Assembly (NCBI GenBank): GCA_023386315.1
Contig: JAEWJZ010000013.1
Span: 62,001-126,000 of the forward strand
DNA: 64,000 nucleotides
Direction of reading: 5' to 3'
Source of the DNA: Bacillota bacterium
GTDB lineage: Bacteria > Bacillota > Clostridia > Lachnospirales > Lachnospiraceae
Shown one piece after another: positions 53,140-62,481 of the stretch (position 1 is the first letter of the stretch; the number at the start of each line of letters is the position of its first letter). The notes under the pieces were generated by a model. It was given only the letters and a program-made list of their open reading frames with translations, was not told the origin of the DNA and searched no databases. Both the position numbers and the translations under genes were made by a program.

Positions 53140-53922
53140 ATGAAATTAAATTTGAAACGAGCAGTAGTGGGTCTTACTATGGCAGTCTGCCTCTTTTCAT
53201 TATCTGCATGCGGTGCTGCCAGTTCTAAGTCCGAAGGCATCGATGCTGATATGAAAGCGCAGCTTGAGCAGATTCCCGTCGCCTCGTATCTGGAGCTGTA
53301 CACCGGTCTTGAGGACAAAGATACCGAGCAGATGCGAAAGAGCCTGGCTAAAAAGGATGAGGTGGCTGCGCTGGCAGAGGGAATCGATTCCTGGAATAAT
53401 GTAAAGGGTGATTTAGGCGGTTTTGTTTCAGCTTCTGATTCTGTGAAATTGGAAGAGAGCAAGGATGGATACACTGCTACGGTCAATACCGTATTTGAAA
53501 AGAGAAATATGGATTTCACCGTAACCTTTGACCATAAGCTTTCCAAGATAACCGGTGTGGCATTTATTCCACAGTATAATATAGCTGAAAAGATGGAAAA
53601 AGCCGGTTTTAATACACTGATGGGAATGGGTACGGTATTTGTAGTATTGATCTTTATCAGTCTGCTGATTGGCGGGTTCCGTTATATCAGTATATTTGAA
53701 GAGAAAATGCTTAATAAGGGAAAAGGACCGGAGACAAAGGTGGCTGCTGAAGCCGAACCGGTATTTGCCACACCCCTTGCAGAGGAAGATGAGCTGAAGG
53801 ATGATCTGGAACTGGCAGCTGTAATAACAGCAGCGATTGCAGCATCTGAAGGAGTCTCACCAAGCGGTCTTGTTGTTCGTTCCATTAAACGTGCAGCAGC
53901 CGGTAATTGGAAAAAAGCATAA
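53140..53922 (+). CDS. OadG-like gamma subunit fused to an extracellular lipoprotein domain
   Basis: A 260-residue protein. The N-terminus is a lipoprotein signal (FSLSAC, lipobox Cys about 24). Residues about 35-145 form an exported DUF3887-like domain (ELYTGLEDKDTEQMRKSL). A membrane helix (about 158-180) is followed by a cytoplasmic tail ending in LAAVITAAIAASEG...GLVVRSIKRAAAGNWKKA, the pattern of Na+-pump decarboxylase gamma/delta subunits. Normal OadG has only a helix and tail. It should tether the soluble carboxyltransferase to the pump. Position two of the operon matches mmdD. Confidence 0.82.
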   Translation: MKLNLKRAVVGLTMAVCLFSLSACGAASSKSEGIDADMKAQLEQIPVASYLELYTGLEDKDTEQMRKSLAKKDEVAALAEGIDSWNNVKGDLGGFVSASDSVKLEESKDGYTATVNTVFEKRNMDFTVTFDHKLSKITGVAFIPQYNIAEKMEKAGFNTLMGMGTVFVVLIFISLLIGGFRYISIFEEKMLNKGKGPETKVAAEAEPVFATPLAEEDELKDDLELAAVITAAIAASEGVSPSGLVVRSIKRAAAGNWKKA

Positions 53923-53941
53923 AATCAGGAGGATTGTCATC

Positions 53942-54319
53942 ATGAAAAATTATAAAATTACAGTGAATGGTAATGTTTACGATGTAACCGTAGAAGAAAC
54001 AACTGGTACAGCAGCAGCATCTGCTCCGGCAGCGGTATCCGCGACCGTTAAAACAGCAGCTCCCGCTGCAGCACCTAAGAAAGAGACCGCAAAAGGACCG
54101 GAAGGTTCCGTAAAAGTAACTGCACCTATGCCAGGTAAGATTCTTGGTGTTAAGGTAAGTGCAGGACAGTCTGTAAAAAAAGGCGAAGTCCTTCTTGTTC
54201 TGGAAGCCATGAAGATGGAGAACGAAATCGTAGCACCTTCCGATGGAACAATTGCCAGCGTTCAGGCAGCTGTGGGTGATTCCGTAGAAGCAGGCGCAAC
54301 TTTGGCTACATTAAACTAG
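53942..54319 (+). CDS. Biotin carboxyl carrier protein of the decarboxylase complex
   Basis: A 125-residue carrier. An N-terminal strand region (MKNYKITVNGNVYDVTVEE) is followed by an Ala/Pro/Thr-rich flexible linker (about 21-55) and a biotinyl domain with the target Lys in EAMKMEN (K91). It matches MmdC/1.3S/OadA-C carriers. It would shuttle carboxyl between the carboxyltransferase(s) and the membrane beta subunit. AGGAGG precedes the ATG. Only one carrier is encoded in the operon. Confidence 0.95.
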   Translation: MKNYKITVNGNVYDVTVEETTGTAAASAPAAVSATVKTAAPAAAPKKETAKGPEGSVKVTAPMPGKILGVKVSAGQSVKKGEVLLVLEAMKMENEIVAPSDGTIASVQAAVGDSVEAGATLATLN

Positions 54320-54375
54320 TACGGAAAGATCCGCTATAACAATAAATAGCGCGGATTCCTTATGGAGGGATTAAC

Positions 54376-55524
54376 ATGGATTATATTAGTAATACATTCA
54401 CCAATCTTCTTCAGCAGACCGCATTCTTCAACCTGACTGCAGGTAACATGCTTATGATCCTGGTCGCTTTTCTGTTTTTATATCTGGCGATTCAAAAAGG
54501 ATTTGAACCCCTGCTTCTGGTGCCGATTTCTTTTGGTATGCTGCTTGTAAATATCTATCCGGATATTATGAAAGAGGTTGGAGCGGATGGCGCCGGCGGC
54601 GGACTGCTGCAATATTTCTTTAAACTGGATGAATGGGGGATTCTTCCTCCGCTTATCTTCATGGGTGTTGGAGCCATGACAGACTTTGGTCCTCTGATTG
54701 CAAACCCTAAGAGCTTTCTGTTAGGGGCAGCTGCCCAGTTTGGTATTTATACCGCATATTTTCTGGCGATTTTTTTGGGATTCAGCGATAAAGCAGCAGC
54801 AGCGATCTCCATTATCGGAGGCGCAGACGGTCCTACGTCTATTTTCCTGGCAAGTAAACTGGGAATGACTTCTCTGATGGGACCCATTGCAGTTGCGGCT
54901 TATTCCTATATGGCACTGGTTCCGATTATTCAGCCGCCGATTATGAAACTTCTCACAACAGAGAAGGAGCGTAAGATCAAGATGGAACAGCTTCGGCCGG
55001 TATCCAAGCTTGAGAGAATTCTGTTCCCGATCATTGTAACGACTGTTGTTTGTATGATCCTGCCAACGACCGCTCCATTAGTTGGTATGCTGATGCTTGG
55101 CAATTTATTTAAAGAATCCGGTGTGGTAAAACAGTTAACGGAAACTGCTTCCAATGCATTGATGTATATTGTGGTTATTCTTCTTGGTACATCAGTAGGT
55201 GCAACCACCAGTGCGGAAGCGTTCTTAAATTCCAATACACTTAAAATTGTTTTCCTGGGTCTGGTTGCATTTTCATTTGGAACAGCTGCAGGTGTCCTGT
55301 TTGGAAAGATCATGTGCAAGCTGACAGGAGGCAAGGTCAATCCGCTCATCGGTTCCGCTGGTGTATCCGCAGTTCCCATGTCGGCCCGTGTATCCCAGAA
55401 GGTGGGAGCTGAGGCAGATCCGACAAACTTCCTGCTGATGCATGCCATGGGGCCAAACGTAGCCGGTGTTATCGGTACTGCGGTTGCAGCCGGTACATTC
55501 ATGGCTATTTTCGGAGTGAAATAA
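54376..55524 (+). CDS. Na+-translocating decarboxylase beta subunit (OadB/MmdB/GcdB)
   Basis: A 382-residue membrane protein that decarboxylates carboxybiotin and exports Na+. The family hallmarks are [29 protein letters not shown] and [20 protein letters not shown]; the Asp in GGADGP is the key Na+-site residue in OadB. About nine membrane segments. GGAGGG precedes the ATG. Its presence shows that the operon conserves decarboxylation energy as a sodium gradient. Confidence 0.95.
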   Translation: MDYISNTFTNLLQQTAFFNLTAGNMLMILVAFLFLYLAIQKGFEPLLLVPISFGMLLVNIYPDIMKEVGADGAGGGLLQYFFKLDEWGILPPLIFMGVGAMTDFGPLIANPKSFLLGAAAQFGIYTAYFLAIFLGFSDKAAAAISIIGGADGPTSIFLASKLGMTSLMGPIAVAAYSYMALVPIIQPPIMKLLTTEKERKIKMEQLRPVSKLERILFPIIVTTVVCMILPTTAPLVGMLMLGNLFKESGVVKQLTETASNALMYIVVILLGTSVGATTSAEAFLNSNTLKIVFLGLVAFSFGTAAGVLFGKIMCKLTGGKVNPLIGSAGVSAVPMSARVSQKVGAEADPTNFLLMHAMGPNVAGVIGTAVAAGTFMAIFGVK

Positions 55525-55586
55525 TATGACCGGAGAATACAATTTCCGGCAGCAAAGTAAATGAACAATAACCAGGAGGTAAGAAA

Positions 55587-56999
55587 ATGGCAGATATAGA
55601 AAAAAAGCCGGTTAAGATTGTAGAGACAGTTCTTCGTGACGCTCATCAGTCTTTGCTTGCTACAAGAATGACAACTGAACAGATGCTTCCGATCGTGGGG
55701 AAGATGGATCAGGTTGGTTATTATGCAGTTGAATGCTGGGGCGGTGCTACCTTTGATTCATGCCTGCGCTTCTTAAAAGAAGATCCCTGGATGAGACTGA
55801 GAAAACTGAAAGACGGATTTAAAAATACAAAACTGCAGATGCTGTTCCGCGGCCAGAATATTCTGGGATACAATCATTATGCTGATGATGTAGTGGAATA
55901 CTTTGTTCAGAAATCCATTGCAAACGGTATTGATATCATTCGAATATTTGACTGCCTGAATGATATGCGCAACTTACAGACAGCAGTAACTGCCTGTAAT
56001 AAAGAAAAGGGTCATGCCCAGGTTGCCTTAAGCTATACACTGGGTGATTCTTATACTCTGGATTACTGGAAAGACATTGCAAAGAGAATTGAGGATATGG
56101 GTGCAGATTCCATCTGCATTAAGGATATGGCCGGACTTTTAACACCGTATAATGCTGATGTTCTGGTTCGTGCATTAAAGGAATCAACCAAGCTTCCAAT
56201 TGACCTTCATACCCATTATACATCCGGTGTTGCTTCCATGACCTATTTAAAAGCAGTAGAAGCAGGCTGTGATATTATCGATACCGCAATGTCACCACTG
56301 GCTTTAGGTACCAGCCAGCCAGCGACTGAAGTTATGGTGGAAACCTTCCGCGGAACGCCATATGATACAGGATATGACCAGAACCTGCTGGCGGAGATTG
56401 CAGCTCACTTCCAGCCAATCAGGGAAGAAGCATTAAAGAGCGGACGGTTAAATCCCAAGGTGCTGGGTGTGGATATTAAGACACTGCAGTATCAGGTACC
56501 AGGCGGTATGCTTTCTAACCTTGTAAGCCAGTTAAAGGAAGCAGGACAGGAAGATAAATATTTACAGGTATTAGAAGAGGTTCCAAGAGTAAGAGCCGAT
56601 TTTGGTGAGCCGCCTCTTGTTACTCCGTCTTCCCAGATTGTAGGAACCCAGGCTGTATTAAATGTAATCAGCGGGGAACGTTACAAGATGGTAACCAAGG
56701 AGACTAAAAAAATTCTTATGGGTGAATTCGGACAGACAGTAAAACCCTTTAATCCGGAAGTTCAGAAAAAGATTATTGGCGATGAAACACCGATTACCTG
56801 CCGTCCGGCTGACTTAATTGCACCACAGCTTCCTCAGTTTGAGAAAGAATGTGCACAGTGGAAACAGCAGGATGAGGATGTTCTGTCCTATGCCCTGTTC
56901 CCCAGTGTTGCCAAGGAATTCTTTGAATACCGTGCAGCACAGCAGACAGGTGTGGATTCCACTCTGGCTGATAAGCAGAACAAGACATATCCCGTTTAA
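55587..56999 (+). CDS. Pyruvate/oxaloacetate carboxyltransferase subunit (OadA/5S type) without biotin domain
   Basis: A 470-residue enzyme with a TIM-barrel carboxyltransferase domain: ETVLRDAHQSLLATRM, metal ligands in the late LHTHYTSG motif (H-x-H), and the catalytic Lys in CIKDMAGLL. A C-terminal PYC_OADA domain (about 300-465) follows. The usual OadA has a further biotinyl domain; here it is absent, so this matches the 5S subunit of transcarboxylase and depends on the separate carrier. It transfers carboxyl between oxaloacetate/pyruvate and biotin. Last gene of the operon. Confidence 0.94.
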   Translation: MADIEKKPVKIVETVLRDAHQSLLATRMTTEQMLPIVGKMDQVGYYAVECWGGATFDSCLRFLKEDPWMRLRKLKDGFKNTKLQMLFRGQNILGYNHYADDVVEYFVQKSIANGIDIIRIFDCLNDMRNLQTAVTACNKEKGHAQVALSYTLGDSYTLDYWKDIAKRIEDMGADSICIKDMAGLLTPYNADVLVRALKESTKLPIDLHTHYTSGVASMTYLKAVEAGCDIIDTAMSPLALGTSQPATEVMVETFRGTPYDTGYDQNLLAEIAAHFQPIREEALKSGRLNPKVLGVDIKTLQYQVPGGMLSNLVSQLKEAGQEDKYLQVLEEVPRVRADFGEPPLVTPSSQIVGTQAVLNVISGERYKMVTKETKKILMGEFGQTVKPFNPEVQKKIIGDETPITCRPADLIAPQLPQFEKECAQWKQQDEDVLSYALFPSVAKEFFEYRAAQQTGVDSTLADKQNKTYPV

Positions 57000-57009
57000 T
57001 AAACTTAAA

Positions 57010-57059
57010 AATCAGGCCCGGAAGCCCCCTGTTAAGGTGGGAACGGGCCTGATTTTTTT
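57010..57059 (+). terminator. Terminator of the carboxyltransferase operon
   Basis: Perfect 11-bp stem aatcaggcccg (57010-57020) with cgggcctgatt (57044-57054), then a run of T. Confidence 0.93.
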
Positions 57060-57077
57060 AGAGCAGCGTGATTTTCA

Positions 57078-57105
57078 TTGACATTTCCGTCAGAGAGAAT
57101 ATAAT
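57078..57105 (+). promoter_or_regulatory. Promoter of the ABC exporter operon
   Basis: TTGACA (57078-57083), 16 bp, TATAAT (57100-57105). Confidence 0.82.
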
Positions 57106-57118
57106 AGTTGTATAGTCA

Positions 57119-57138
57119 ATAGTTGCAAATACAATTAT
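57119..57138 (+). promoter_or_regulatory. Candidate MarR operator
   Basis: ATAGTTG-caaata-CAATTAT, an inverted repeat with one mismatch, just downstream of the promoter. A related half-site TAGTTG is at 57105-57110, next to the -10. MarR family sites in Firmicutes often have this form. The MarR gene at 60770 is the likely binder. Confidence 0.5.
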
Positions 57139-57165
57139 TGTAATAATCAATGTGGAGAAAAGAAA

Positions 57166-58896
57166 ATGAATAATCTGCTGCATTATGCCAAAAAGTACAG
57201 AAATGAATTGATTCTTGCAATTATCTGCATCGAGGCCGAGACCGTATTTGAACTGATCATACCAATGATTATGGCGGACATTATTGATGTGGGTGTTGCA
57301 AACGGCAACAAAAGCTACATTTTGATGAAGGGAGGACAGATGATTGCCTTTGCAGCAGTCGCTCTTTTACTGGGGCACGCCTGCGCCCGTCTTACGGCAG
57401 TCTGCGGCAATGGAATTGGTGCTGAGATCCGAAAAGCGGAATTTCAGAAGATGCAGACATACTCCTTTGCCAACACAGACCGTTTCAGCACATCATCCCT
57501 GGTAACAAGGCTGACCAGTGATGTTACCACCATCCAGAACTCCATAACTAACGGAATGCGTCCTGGATTTCGTTCTCCGGTGATGATGCTCACAGCACTG
57601 GTCGTGTCTTTCCGGCTGAATGCCCATCTGGCCATGGTGTTCTTTATTGCCGCCCCCCTGCTGGCAGTGATCTTATTTTTTATCATAAAGAATGTAAAAC
57701 CTCTTTATGGGAAAATGCAGGGCGCCATGGATTTTGTAAACCGTACCATACAGGAGAACTTAAGAGCAGTCCGTGTGGTTAAGGCGTATGTCCGGGGCGA
57801 TTATGAAACCGAAAAATTCGGAGAGGTCAATACATATTTAAAGAATACCTCGGAGCGTTCCTTTTCACTGGCAGCTCTCAATATGCCTGCCATGCAGTTT
57901 GTCATGTACGGAACCATTTTAAGCATTCTTTGGTTTGGCGGGAACCTTGTAATTGGAGAACATATGAAGGTGGGCGCACTTACCAGCTTTTTAAGCTATG
58001 TGCTTCAGGTCCTGAATTCTCTTATGATGTTTTCCAATGTGTTTTTGTTATTTACCAGGTCTCTGACTTCCTGGAGAAGAATTTCAGAAGTTCTTGTGGA
58101 AGAACCTCAGATCCGCGATGACCGTGCATCCGACATAGAGATTACCATGGGAGGCATACAATTTGATCATGTATATTTTAAATACAGGGATACTGCAAAA
58201 GAATATGTGCTTTCTGATATATCCTTTGAGATCCTTCCTGGGCAGACAGTGGGAATCATCGGGCAGACCGGCGCTGCAAAAAGCACGCTGGTCCAGCTGA
58301 TTCAGCGGCTGTATGAGATAAACTCGGGGGAAATTCTGATAGACGGACAGCCAATTTATCAGTATACCCAGGATCATTTAAGGAAAGCCATTGGTATGGT
58401 TTTACAGAAAAATACTTTATTTTCAGGAACAGTGAGAGAAAACCTTTGCTGGGGAAAAGAGAATGCTTCCGACGATGAGATCAGGGAGGCATGCCGGATT
58501 GCCTGTGTGGACGAATTCATTGACCGTCTGGAAGATGGATATGATACGGTTCTCGGACAGGGCGGAGTCAATCTCTCCGGCGGGCAGAAACAGCGGCTGT
58601 GTATAGCAAGGGCGATCTTAAAAAAACCAAGGATTCTGATTCTGGACGATTCAACAAGTGCGCTGGACACAGCCACGGAGCAGAAGATCAATGATGGATT
58701 AAAAGATGCACTTCCGGATATGACCAAGATTATAATCAGCCAGAGAATCTCTTCTGTTTCCCATGGAGACCAGATTATTGTTTTGGATGACGGCAGGGTG
58801 AATGCGGCAGGTACCCATGAAGAGCTTTTAAGGGATAATGAAATCTATAGGGATATCTTTGAATCCCAGCAGAAAGGAGGGGGGCTTTCCTCATGA
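57166..58896 (+). CDS. ABC exporter half-transporter, degenerate-site subunit
   Basis: A 576-residue type IV ABC exporter with six membrane helices (1-310) and an ATPase domain. Walker A is GQTGAAKST (Ala replaces the usual Gly before Lys), the signature is LSGGQKQRL, and Walker B is ILILDDSTSALD with Asp in place of the catalytic Glu. Its Walker A/B pair would therefore form the non-hydrolysing site of a heterodimer with the next gene, as in BmrC/BmrD or TM287/288. It overlaps the next gene by four bases. Probably drug or lipid export. Confidence 0.92.
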   Translation: MNNLLHYAKKYRNELILAIICIEAETVFELIIPMIMADIIDVGVANGNKSYILMKGGQMIAFAAVALLLGHACARLTAVCGNGIGAEIRKAEFQKMQTYSFANTDRFSTSSLVTRLTSDVTTIQNSITNGMRPGFRSPVMMLTALVVSFRLNAHLAMVFFIAAPLLAVILFFIIKNVKPLYGKMQGAMDFVNRTIQENLRAVRVVKAYVRGDYETEKFGEVNTYLKNTSERSFSLAALNMPAMQFVMYGTILSILWFGGNLVIGEHMKVGALTSFLSYVLQVLNSLMMFSNVFLLFTRSLTSWRRISEVLVEEPQIRDDRASDIEITMGGIQFDHVYFKYRDTAKEYVLSDISFEILPGQTVGIIGQTGAAKSTLVQLIQRLYEINSGEILIDGQPIYQYTQDHLRKAIGMVLQKNTLFSGTVRENLCWGKENASDDEIREACRIACVDEFIDRLEDGYDTVLGQGGVNLSGGQKQRLCIARAILKKPRILILDDSTSALDTATEQKINDGLKDALPDMTKIIISQRISSVSHGDQIIVLDDGRVNAAGTHEELLRDNEIYRDIFESQQKGGGLSS

Positions 58897-60749
58897 AACA
58901 GACAGGACGTGCAAGACCAAAGGATGCAAAAAAGACCCTTATCCATCTGTTAAACTACATTGGGCACTATAGGATTTCCATTTTGCTGATCGCAGTTCTG
59001 GTATGCATCAGTGCCTTTTCCGGGATTATGGGGACCTATCTTTTAAAACCGGTGATAAACCGCTATATTATTCCGGGAGATATTCCCGGGCTGATCCGCA
59101 TGATTTTTATCATGGGCTGTCTGTATCTGGCGGGAGCACTTTCCTGTCTGATTTACAGCAGAATGATGGTTCATGTTTCCCAGCAGGTAGTGAGTGAGAT
59201 CCGGATGGATTTATTCCGTCACACGCAGAAGCTTCCTCTTGTTTTTTTTGATACCCACACTCATGGAGAGCTGATGAGCCATTTCACCAATGATGTGGAT
59301 ACCATTTCAGAAGCGTTAAACAACAGCTTTACGCTTCTGATTCAGAGCTTTATTACTTCAACAGGAACTATCATCATGCTTTTGATCCTTGATGTACGTC
59401 TTTCCCTGATCGTTGTTTTCTTTCTGGCAGTCATGCTGCTTTATATCCGGCATAACGGAAAGATAAGTAAAAATTATTTTGCAAAGCAGCAGAGGAATCT
59501 TGGCAGCATCAATGGGTTTGTGGAAGAAATGGTGGAAGGGCAGAAAGAGGAAAAGATTTTCCGCCATGAAAAACAGGATTTTGAGAAGTTCTGTGAATTA
59601 AACGAAGCACTTCGGCTTTCCTCTACAAAGGCATCCATTTACACCGGTATTACAGTTCCTACGATTGTTGCGCTGTCTTATTTTAATTATGCAGTTTCTG
59701 CCTGTGTGGGAGGTTTGTTTGCAATCTCAGGGCTGATTAATCTGGGCACTCTTGCCTCCTATCTGGTATATGTAAGACAGAGCGCCATGCCCATGAATCA
59801 GTTTACCATGCAGATTAATTTCCTGATGGTTGCCCTGGCAAGTGCGGAGAAAATCTTTCTGATGATGGAGGAAGAGCAGGAAGTGGACGAAGGTAACGTG
59901 ACCCTTGTTAAGGCGGAGGAAGGGGAGAATGGAATTCTCGTGGAATCCCAGACTTATACAGGACGTTTTGCATGGAAGCTGCCTGATGAAAAAGAAGGAT
60001 ACAGACTGGTTCCTCTAAAGGGAGATGTTCGTTTTCATGAAGTTGTTTTTGGCTACAAACGGGAATACTCCATATTAAACGGAATCAGTTTATACGCAAA
60101 GCCGGGTCAGAAAATTGCTTTTGTGGGCTCTACCGGGGCGGGAAAAACCACCATTATCAATCTGGTCAACCGGTTCTATGAATTAAATGAAGGTCTGATC
60201 ACCTACGATGGAATTGATATACGCCTGATAAAAAAGGATGATTTAAGGCGTTCCATTTCCCTGATTGTCCAGGATACTCATTTATTTACGGGTACGATTG
60301 CCGATAATATAAGATATGGAAGGCTGAATGCAACTGAGGACGATGTACGGGAGGCTGCAAGAATTGCAAATGCGGATTCCTTTATCAGAAGACTTCCTGC
60401 CGGCTATGATACTCTGCTTGAAAATGACGGCAGTAATTTATCCCAGGGGCAGAGACAGTTAATCGCCATTGCCCGGGCTGCCATATCCCGCCCGCCGGTA
60501 CTGGTGATGGATGAGGCCACCAGTTCCATCGATACGCGGACCGAAAAGCTGATCGAGAAGGGGATGGATACACTGATGAAAGGCCGGACCGTGTTTGTCA
60601 TTGCCCACAGACTCTCAACTGTCCGAAACTCCCACGCTATTTTAGTTCTGGAAAGAGGAGAGATCATTGAACGTGGAAATCATGAAGAACTGCTTGCAGA
60701 GCAGGGCAAGTATTATCAGCTCTATACAGGGCAGTTTGAACTGGAATAA
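58893..60749 (+). CDS. ABC exporter half-transporter, consensus-site subunit
   Basis: A 618-residue ABC exporter subunit. Membrane domain about 20-320, ATPase domain about 390-615. Walker A is GSTGAGKTT, Walker B is VLVMDEATSSID with the catalytic Glu, and the signature is LSQGQRQ. An extra linker of about 40 residues between the membrane and ATPase domains (about 330-370; ESQTYTGRFAWKLPDEKEGY) is typical of this heterodimer type. The ATG overlaps the TGA of the previous gene, so the two subunits are made together. Confidence 0.93.
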   Translation: MKQTGRARPKDAKKTLIHLLNYIGHYRISILLIAVLVCISAFSGIMGTYLLKPVINRYIIPGDIPGLIRMIFIMGCLYLAGALSCLIYSRMMVHVSQQVVSEIRMDLFRHTQKLPLVFFDTHTHGELMSHFTNDVDTISEALNNSFTLLIQSFITSTGTIIMLLILDVRLSLIVVFFLAVMLLYIRHNGKISKNYFAKQQRNLGSINGFVEEMVEGQKEEKIFRHEKQDFEKFCELNEALRLSSTKASIYTGITVPTIVALSYFNYAVSACVGGLFAISGLINLGTLASYLVYVRQSAMPMNQFTMQINFLMVALASAEKIFLMMEEEQEVDEGNVTLVKAEEGENGILVESQTYTGRFAWKLPDEKEGYRLVPLKGDVRFHEVVFGYKREYSILNGISLYAKPGQKIAFVGSTGAGKTTIINLVNRFYELNEGLITYDGIDIRLIKKDDLRRSISLIVQDTHLFTGTIADNIRYGRLNATEDDVREAARIANADSFIRRLPAGYDTLLENDGSNLSQGQRQLIAIARAAISRPPVLVMDEATSSIDTRTEKLIEKGMDTLMKGRTVFVIAHRLSTVRNSHAILVLERGEIIERGNHEELLAEQGKYYQLYTGQFELE

Positions 60750-60769
60750 TAGAAAGAAGGAGGCAGATT

Positions 60770-61219
60770 GTGAAGAAAAAAAATATCAGGGAACTGCTGG
60801 TACGGGGGGAAAAGGCGAGAAAGCAGATTTTTTTTCCGCTGTTGTCTGATCTGGGGCTGACACCAGGTCAGGGGCAGGCGAAAATATTATATCATCTTCA
60901 GCAGGAGGACCGCATTACCCAGAAAGAGCTGGCAGACCGATGCAGAATTGATGCGGCAGCGATGTCAAGAAACATTGATAAGCTTGAGGGACTGGGGCTT
61001 CTTGTCCGGGAAAGCAATCCCGACTGCAGGAGATCATTTTCTATCTGCCTGACAGAAAAGGGATATGAGGAAGCTGGGGAAATACGAAAGGTATTTGAGC
61101 AGTTCGAGGAGATTGTCAGTGAAGGAATCTCACAGGCAGATATCGATGTATTTTACAGGGTTATGGAGCATATGTGCGCCAATATGGAACGTTATAGTGC
61201 CGGAGGCGGTGAAGAATAA
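60770..61219 (+). CDS. MarR-family transcriptional regulator
   Basis: A 149-residue winged-helix protein (about 30-125; LGLTPGQGQAKILYHLQQEDRITQKELADRCRIDAAAMSRNIDKLEGLGLL) with the typical wing RESNPDCRRSF. Start is GTG at 60770 after AAGGAGG. It is the third gene of the exporter operon, unlike the more common arrangement with the regulator first. It probably represses the operon through the repeat at 57119. The ligand is unknown. Confidence 0.88.
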   Translation: MKKKNIRELLVRGEKARKQIFFPLLSDLGLTPGQGQAKILYHLQQEDRITQKELADRCRIDAAAMSRNIDKLEGLGLLVRESNPDCRRSFSICLTEKGYEEAGEIRKVFEQFEEIVSEGISQADIDVFYRVMEHMCANMERYSAGGGEE

Positions 61220-61243
61220 CAAAAGTCTCCATGTTCATAACGA

Positions 61244-62362
61244 TCATATGGCAAAGTATTCTCTTATATAAAAAGCCATCAGCAAATCAAATTTAATTTT
61301 GGAATCATCCAGTTCAGTTCCTGACAATTCTTTGATTTTTTTCATCCGGTATATGACCGTGTTCCTGTGGGTGTGCATTTTATCGGCTGTTTTCAGCAGA
61401 TTGCAGTCAGACAGAAGGAAGACTTTTAACGTTTCCATGTAATCAGTATCATGGGCGGAATCAAAGTCTTCCAGCGCTCCCAGGCTGTTTTTGTATATAG
61501 ACTGCAGCAATTCCGGATCAGAAGATGAAAAAAGTATCTGAAAAAATCCCAGTTCATCAAAATTAACAGAAGGAATACTCCAGAAAATAGAGGCGGCCAG
61601 TGCAAACCGGGCGCGTTTATAGCAGGTCCCTGTTTTTTCCAGGGAATGGAATTCGTTGCTGATTCCCAGTGTGATGCCATCATAATACATAAGAATATCC
61701 ATGATTTCACTAAGAGAAGGCGTAGACTGGGAAGCAAGATAAATTAGGATATGCAGATTATCATGTTCAAAAAGATGGTATTTTAACTGAAGACGGTTTA
61801 AGGAAAAGGTGATTCTGGTTGCATTGCGCAGGTTGGAAATTACAATGATCCGATAGTCGGATGCAGTGGGGAAACCGTTCTGGTTTAAGGTCATAAGAGT
61901 GGTCTCGTGAAGCGTGGTCTGATAGAGAGCACCCTGAAACGCCGCATTTAAATGGTCCACACTCTGCGTATTTTGAAGGAGGGCTTTACAGTAATCCTGC
62001 ATGATATCCACCAGATGTACTTTCCAGGGCATGGTAATTAAAGGGAATCTGCTGATTTTGCAAAATTCCAGAATTTCAGCCGTGATGTCTGCTGTTTCTA
62101 AATATTTACCCACATTAATGATAAGTCCGCTGCAGTTGTAAGTCACCAGTGAGCGGATAAAATCCAACAGGCAGGTTCCGCTTTGGGTAAACAGACCAGT
62201 GGTGATAACCAGCTCCCCTCCCTTTAAAAAAGACATATTTTGTATATCCTCTGCCAGATAGATCCAGGAGACTGAGTTTGACAGTCCGTTCTCACCGCTG
62301 TGAAGGGTGAGACTGTATTGATCAATGCCAGAGTGATAGAGATCAGAAACTCTTGTTCTCAT
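61244..62362 (-). CDS. PucR/CdaR-family transcriptional regulator
   Basis: A 372-residue protein: an N-terminal PucR domain (about 1-120), a middle GGDEF-like/CdaR region, and a C-terminal HTH_30 domain (about 310-368; LLSDCNLLKTADKMHTHRNTVIYRMKKI). Regulators of this type control purine, sugar-acid or amino-acid use. The ATG at 62362 follows GGGAGGTAA; upstream in-frame codons lie beyond this site. It faces away from the cytidylate-kinase-like gene, which it may control together with the amino-acid transporter. Confidence 0.86.
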   Translation of the reverse strand: MRTRVSDLYHSGIDQYSLTLHSGENGLSNSVSWIYLAEDIQNMSFLKGGELVITTGLFTQSGTCLLDFIRSLVTYNCSGLIINVGKYLETADITAEILEFCKISRFPLITMPWKVHLVDIMQDYCKALLQNTQSVDHLNAAFQGALYQTTLHETTLMTLNQNGFPTASDYRIIVISNLRNATRITFSLNRLQLKYHLFEHDNLHILIYLASQSTPSLSEIMDILMYYDGITLGISNEFHSLEKTGTCYKRARFALAASIFWSIPSVNFDELGFFQILFSSSDPELLQSIYKNSLGALEDFDSAHDTDYMETLKVFLLSDCNLLKTADKMHTHRNTVIYRMKKIKELSGTELDDSKIKFDLLMAFYIREYFAI

Positions 62363-62404
62363 AGTAGTTACCTCCCTTCTGATTGAGGGTAAGTATATCA
62401 CACA

Positions 62405-62421
62405 TTGTACTTAAAGTACAA
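62405..62421. promoter_or_regulatory. Perfect palindrome between PucR and cytidylate-kinase-like genes
   Basis: ttgtactt-a-aagtacaa, an exact 8-bp inverted repeat in the divergent control region, about 40 bp upstream of the PucR start codon. Likely operator for the PucR protein (inferred from position). Confidence 0.55.
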
Positions 62422-62452
62422 TAACCAGTAAAAAGATTGGAATCTGCAGACA

Positions 62453-62481
62453 TTGCAGGGGAAACAGGGAGGGAGTATAAT
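62453..62481 (+). promoter_or_regulatory. Promoter of the cytidylate-kinase-like gene
   Basis: TTGCAG (62453-62458), 17 bp, TATAAT (62476-62481). Confidence 0.65.

Noticed and set aside
54930..55646. A 238-residue minus-strand frame across the Na+-pump beta gene
   Set aside because: Antisense shadow of a strongly conserved membrane protein.
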